8,200 nucleotides of DNA from an uncultured Actinomycetes bacterium (GTDB taxonomy: Bacteria; Actinomycetota; Thermoleophilia; Gaiellales; Gaiellaceae). The notes under the pieces are model-generated. The model was not told the origin of the DNA, ran no database searches, and worked only from the letters and a program-made list of their open reading frames with translations. Below are positions 5,500 to 8,200 of the stretch, piece after piece (position 1 is the first letter of the stretch; every line of letters starts with the position of its first letter). The translations under genes and the position numbers were made by a program. The stretch lies in NCBI GenBank assembly GCA_903930195.1, contig CAIYXH010000041.1:1-8200 (forward strand), written 5' to 3'.

Positions 5500-6495
5500 T
5501 CAGGTTCGTGCGACGAGCTCGTCGACCCGGCGCGAGAGGCTCTGGAGCCGCGCTTCGACGGTGCGGAGCTCGGCGTCGACGCGCTCGGCGAGGACGCCTT
5601 CCGTCTCGCGGGCGAAGCGCTCGACGGCAAGGTCGAGCTCGCGGCCGAGGCGGCGGGCGGCGTCCTCGCGGGCGGCGCGGATCGCTGCGTCGAACTGGTG
5701 GCCGGCGCCCTCGGTGTAGCGGGCAGCCTCGCGGGAGACGGCACGGCGCAGGCCTTCGAGCTGACGGCGCTCGATGTCCTCGACCTGCGTGGCGACGCGC
5801 TGGTTGATCTCGGTCTGCTCACGCTCGAGCACCTCGTGCAGCTCCTGCTCGCGACGCTTGAGCCGCTCTGCGACCTCCTGCAACGCGCGCCGGCGCTCGG
5901 CCGCGTGCTGGTCGAGGTCGCCGATCGCGGCCTTCGCGACCTCCTCGGCGGCTCTGTCGAGATCGGTGCGGAGGCGGGTGATCAGGCTGCGGTGCTCTTC
6001 CATCGTCGACTCGACGCGGCCGGTCTCGGCTTCGAGCTTCGCGTCGATCTCGCCGGTGAGCTGCTGCTGGCGCGCCGAGATGCGCTGCAGCTCGGCGGCG
6101 AAGCTCTCCTGGATCTGGGCGAGGTCGGAGCTCCAGTCACCGAGGCGCTTCTCGACCGAGCGCTGCGCCTGTGCGAGCGCTGCACCGAGCTTCGCCGTCG
6201 CGTCGCGCTCCCGCTCGGCGACGTCGCGCCGGCGCTCCTCGGTGATGCGCCGCTCCTCGTCGACGAGGAGGCTGATCGACTGCGCCCGCGTCAGCGCCAT
6301 CGTGTTCTCGAGCTGCTCTGTTTGGGCAGCGGCCTCGCGATGGACGGCGTCGCGGAATGCCTCCTTGCCACGGTCGAGCTCGGCCTCGAGCGTCGTCAGG
6401 CGCTTGCGGGTACGCAGCCACGCGGTCATGGCCCCGAGCGCGGCGACGAGCGCGAAGGCGGCGGCGGCGACGGAGACCGTGGAGGCGGCGGTCAC
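5500..6495 (-). CDS. Membrane-anchored long coiled-coil protein of unknown function
   Basis: The 331-aa product has one N-terminal hydrophobic segment (about residues 5-27, VSVAAAAFALVAALGAMTAW) followed by basic LRTRKR, predicting a single membrane anchor with a cytoplasmic body. From about residue 33 to the end it is almost continuous charged helix rich in E, R, A, Q and L, with heptad-like spacing. Very few prolines or glycines interrupt it, apart from a GAGHQF break near 265-270. The anchor plus coiled coil recalls the N-terminal part of RmuC, but there is no RmuC nuclease domain. No enzymatic motif is visible. A scaffold, envelope-organising or membrane-curvature role is possible but unproven. 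The GTG start lies 6 nt after the upstream UbiA-like gene's stop. AGAGG is only 2 nt from the start, and a TAACCT ends 8 nt before it. Confidence 0.8.
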   Translation of the reverse strand: MTAASTVSVAAAAFALVAALGAMTAWLRTRKRLTTLEAELDRGKEAFRDAVHREAAAQTEQLENTMALTRAQSISLLVDEERRITEERRRDVAERERDATAKLGAALAQAQRSVEKRLGDWSSDLAQIQESFAAELQRISARQQQLTGEIDAKLEAETGRVESTMEEHRSLITRLRTDLDRAAEEVAKAAIGDLDQHAAERRRALQEVAERLKRREQELHEVLEREQTEINQRVATQVEDIERRQLEGLRRAVSREAARYTEGAGHQFDAAIRAAREDAARRLGRELDLAVERFARETEGVLAERVDAELRTVEARLQSLSRRVDELVART

Positions 6496-6501
6496 GACCT
6501 C

Positions 6502-7185
6502 TTAGGTTAGGCGCATCGCCACGAGCGCGGCGCCGAGGAGCACGTTCGCCCACGGCATCAGCCGCAGCGCGAACTCCATCGGCTCGACCCCGGCGGTGGA
6601 CCCCTCGACGCGGCGGGCGTGCCGGACGGGCGTCGAGAGCGCCCGCTGGACGAAGATCATCAGCGTCGCGTACCCGGCGGCGAGCACTGCGTCGAGCCGC
6701 AGCGTCCCGCTCTGGGCGTAGTACGAGGTCAGCACCGGGAAGGCAGCCCACGAGAGCGCGAGCCCCCAGGCGTTGTGGAGCGCGCCACCGAACCACTCGA
6801 GGTTGTAGGCCGGGACGACGAACGCGCCGACCGCGACGAAGGCGAGCACGCCGGCGTGCCAGGTGAAGGCGGCCCAGACGCCGATCGCGCAGGCACCGCC
6901 GAGGGCGAGGCAGCTGAGCAGGACGAGCGTGCCGCCGCCGATCCGGGTCCGCAGCGGGCGCCCGTTCAGCTCGTCGAGCATGTGCGCGGCGAGCCCGAGC
7001 GCGAGGGCGAACGCCGCGCTCGTCCAGAGCCAGCGCGCCGTGTCGAAGTGCGGCGAGAGCCCGGCGCCGAGCGCGACGTAGGCGAGGTTCCAGGCCGTGT
7101 ACGGCAGGTGCAGCACCGTCACGTAGTCGCGCCAGCCGCCCGGCCGGAGCGCGTAGAAGGCGGGCCTTACGCCTTGCGTCCCCAC
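6502..7185 (-). CDS. Polytopic membrane protein, UbiA prenyltransferase-like
   Basis: With the GTG start at 7185 the product is 227 aa with about six or seven hydrophobic segments. The start is chosen because GGGGGAG lies 7 nt upstream; longer readings extend further into the methyltransferase gene. The layout resembles the UbiA superfamily. LRPGGWRDYVTVLHLPYTAW stands at the N-terminus. A polar loop, AHMLDELNGRPLRT at 67-80, sits where UbiA proteins carry NDxxDxxxD and RPL. A second polar loop, YNLEWFGGALHNAWG at 127-141, sits where they have the second Asp motif. The aspartate motifs are degenerate: only D71 is obvious in the first and none in the second. It may therefore be an inactive or altered prenyltransferase, or another membrane family. 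The 19-bp overlap with the UbiE-like methyltransferase gene argues for a joint pathway. Confidence 0.75.
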   Translation of the reverse strand: MGTQGVRPAFYALRPGGWRDYVTVLHLPYTAWNLAYVALGAGLSPHFDTARWLWTSAAFALALGLAAHMLDELNGRPLRTRIGGGTLVLLSCLALGGACAIGVWAAFTWHAGVLAFVAVGAFVVPAYNLEWFGGALHNAWGLALSWAAFPVLTSYYAQSGTLRLDAVLAAGYATLMIFVQRALSTPVRHARRVEGSTAGVEPMEFALRLMPWANVLLGAALVAMRLT

Positions 7186-7856
7186 GTCACGACTCCCCCA
7201 CCGAGCGACAGCCGGCGGACTCGAGGGTGGTCGATCCCTGCGGCGCGCCACATGCCGAGCAGCTCCGGCTGCGGATGCTCGCGGTAGTGCCGGGTGATCG
7301 AGGGGCCGAGGAACGTTCCCACCTCGCGCCAGCCGCCGCCGATCGCGAAGCCCGCGGCCGGGAGGCCGATGCGCACCCAGAGCTCCCAGGCGAGCCGCCA
7401 GAGCCCGCGCGGGACGCCGAACTCGAGCCCGGCGATCGTCCCGCCCGGTTTGACCACGCGGGCCAGCTCGCCGAGCGTCGCCGCCGGGTCGTCGACGTAG
7501 CGGAGGAGATAGGTGAAGGTGAGGGCGTCGAAGCTCGCGTCGGGGAAGGGCAGCCGCTCTGCGCTCGCCTCACGGAGCTCGACGGTCTCGGGAAGGTGCT
7601 GCCGGGCGGTCGCGAGCATCGCGGCGCTCTGGTCGACGCCGGTGACGCGGCTGCCACGCTGCCGGAGGATCTCCGCAGCGACCGCACCGGTACCGGTCGC
7701 GACGTCGAGCACGTGGTCGTTCGGGCCGGTGTCGAGCCGCGAGACGAGGAAGCGCCGCCAGCGCGGATCCTGGCCGAACGAGAGCAGCGAGGCGTAGCGC
7801 ACGTAGGTCGGCCCGAGTGGCGCGAAGATCGCGACGGCGTGCTCGGTCCGGTCCAC
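7167..7856 (-). CDS. UbiE/MenG-type class I SAM-dependent methyltransferase
   Basis: The 229-aa product is a complete Rossmann-fold methyltransferase. Motif I is VLDVATGTG at 49-57, and D75 in GVDQSAAML is the expected ribose-binding acidic residue. A further motif, AERLPFPDASFDALTF, is at 99-114. RVVKPGGTIAGLEFG at 133-147 matches the second UbiE signature except that the final Ser is Gly. At the N-terminus, LLSFGQDPRW partly matches the first UbiE signature: the YDxMN part is replaced by YVRYA and the His by Asp. It should use S-adenosylmethionine to methylate a quinone precursor or a related lipid. The divergent first signature makes demethylmenaquinone only one candidate. The GTG start at 7856 has no Shine-Dalgarno but has TAGACT seven nt upstream. 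Its 3' end overlaps the UbiA-like gene. Confidence 0.87.
   Translation of the reverse strand: MDRTEHAVAIFAPLGPTYVRYASLLSFGQDPRWRRFLVSRLDTGPNDHVLDVATGTGAVAAEILRQRGSRVTGVDQSAAMLATARQHLPETVELREASAERLPFPDASFDALTFTYLLRYVDDPAATLGELARVVKPGGTIAGLEFGVPRGLWRLAWELWVRIGLPAAGFAIGGGWREVGTFLGPSITRHYREHPQPELLGMWRAAGIDHPRVRRLSLGGGVVTWGRKA
7193..7199 (-). promoter_or_regulatory. Strong Shine-Dalgarno of the UbiA-like gene
   Basis: GGGGGAG on the minus strand lies inside the 3' end of the methyltransferase gene, 7 nt before the GTG at 7185. It fixes that start over the longer upstream readings of the same frame. Confidence 0.65.
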
Positions 7857-7863
7857 GAGGACG

Positions 7864-7869
7864 AGTCTA
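7864..7869 (-). promoter_or_regulatory. -10-like element for the methyltransferase gene
   Basis: TAGACT on the minus strand ends 7 nt before the GTG at 7856, placing the transcription start at about the start codon. Its last two plus-strand bases (TA at 7868-7869) are also the first two bases of the opposing -10-like element. No clear -35 is visible. Confidence 0.42.
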
Positions 7870-7873
7870 TGCT
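7868..7873 (+). promoter_or_regulatory. -10-like element for the right-edge gene
   Basis: TATGCT (TANNNT) ends 6 nt before the GTG at 7880, consistent with leaderless transcription. It overlaps the divergent methyltransferase -10 by two bases. No clear -35 is visible. Confidence 0.42.
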
Positions 7874-7879
7874 CGACGG

Positions 7880-8200
7880 GTGGCTCTTTCCGACGATCTC
7901 GAGCGCATCGCGCAGCTCGCGGCGGCGGCAGGCGAGGTCACGGCGGTGCTCGCGGCCGAGCCGAGCCGCGGTGGCCGCTACTACCTGCTCGCGCTCGGCG
8001 AGGACGACGAGCGCACCTGGCCCGTCGTCGACGACACAGGCGCGCCGGTGCCCCCGCGGGAGCTCGTGCGCGAGGTGTCCTCGCTCGTCGTCCTCTGCGA
8101 GGTCGCGGGAGACGTGGCCGGCGGCGGCGATCTCGAAGAGCTTCGCCGTCAGCTCGCCCAGCTCCGGATGACGGAGCAGCCCGAGGGGATCGAGGAGGCC
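7880..8200 (+). CDS. Protein of unknown function (3' end cut by window edge)
   Basis: From the GTG at 7880 the frame is open for 107 codons to the edge. The product begins ALSDDLERIAQLAAAAGEVT and continues VLAAEPSRGGRYYLLALG, then EDDERTWPVVDDTGAPVPPR. A hydrophobic strand, LVREVSSLVVLCEVAGDVAG, follows, and a charged helix, DLEELRRQLAQLRMTEQPEG, comes near the end. There is no signal peptide or membrane segment. The alternation of short strands and helices suggests a small soluble domain, but I recognise no family. Codon use (mostly G/C in the third position) fits the neighbouring real genes. The start is supported by a TATGCT six nt upstream. It is divergent from the methyltransferase gene across 23 bp. 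Confidence 0.7.
   Translation, partial: MALSDDLERIAQLAAAAGEVTAVLAAEPSRGGRYYLLALGEDDERTWPVVDDTGAPVPPRELVREVSSLVVLCEVAGDVAGGGDLEELRRQLAQLRMTEQPEGIEEA

Noticed and set aside
5698..6510. Plus-strand frames opposite the coiled-coil gene, one of them leucine-rich.
   Set aside because: The leucine/glutamate pattern is the reverse complement of a regular E/R/A coiled coil, and no start signal supports these frames.
7186..7251. A longer UbiA-like protein starting at 7251.
   Set aside because: It would extend the overlap with the methyltransferase gene to 85 bp with an R/P/S-rich leader. A strong Shine-Dalgarno 7 nt before 7185 fixes the shorter start.
1..8200. A search by eye for CRISPR repeats, insertion-sequence ends, tRNA-like cloverleaf segments, phage genes or defence-system motifs.
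   Set aside because: None was found. The only repetition is amino-acid-level coiled-coil periodicity and general GC bias.

Overview
The window is GC-rich chromosomal DNA (roughly 70% G+C by eye) with almost no non-coding space. GTG starts are frequent and stop/start overlaps are tight. A PimA-like glycosyltransferase, UbiE-type methyltransferase, split exonuclease VII genes and apparent leaderless starts together suggest a high-GC actinobacterium. A deep lineage such as Thermoleophilia (Solirubrobacterales/Gaiellales) is my best guess, but it is inference without a marker gene. I see no mobile element, CRISPR array, tRNA, rRNA or phage gene.

Layout. Positions 1-543 (minus) hold the 3'-truncated part of a DUF1684 gene. 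It diverges across a 37-bp promoter gap from a plus-strand three-gene operon (581-3863): a class I aminotransferase, a GT4 (PimA-like) glycosyltransferase and a polytopic membrane protein of the lysylphosphatidylglycerol-synthase-TM/YbhN family. This operon converges on a minus-strand series that fills the rest of the window. In transcription order that series is: UbiE-like methyltransferase (7856-7167), UbiA-like membrane protein (7185-6502), membrane-anchored coiled-coil protein (6495-5500), a hairpin, a 64-aa unknown protein (5419-5225), xseA (5202-4054) and xseB (4057-3860). A second divergent gap of only 23 bp separates the methyltransferase from a plus-strand gene of unknown function that runs off the right edge (7880-8200).

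How the genes fit together. The plus-strand operon looks like envelope glycolipid work: a PimA-like sugar transferase translationally coupled to an aminotransferase and followed by a membrane protein of a lipid-linked type. xseA and xseB encode the two subunits of exonuclease VII and overlap by 4 bp. The methyltransferase and UbiA-like membrane protein overlap by 19 bp and could act on a common lipid or quinone-like substrate.

The most notable pattern is regulatory. Five gene starts lacking a usable Shine-Dalgarno sequence each have a TANNNT -10-like hexamer ending 6-7 nt before the start codon, as expected for leaderless mRNAs. Three downstream operon genes have purine-rich Shine-Dalgarno sequences instead. 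I do not see a clearly novel biological system. Most of the window is housekeeping or envelope metabolism, with two or three uncharacterised proteins.
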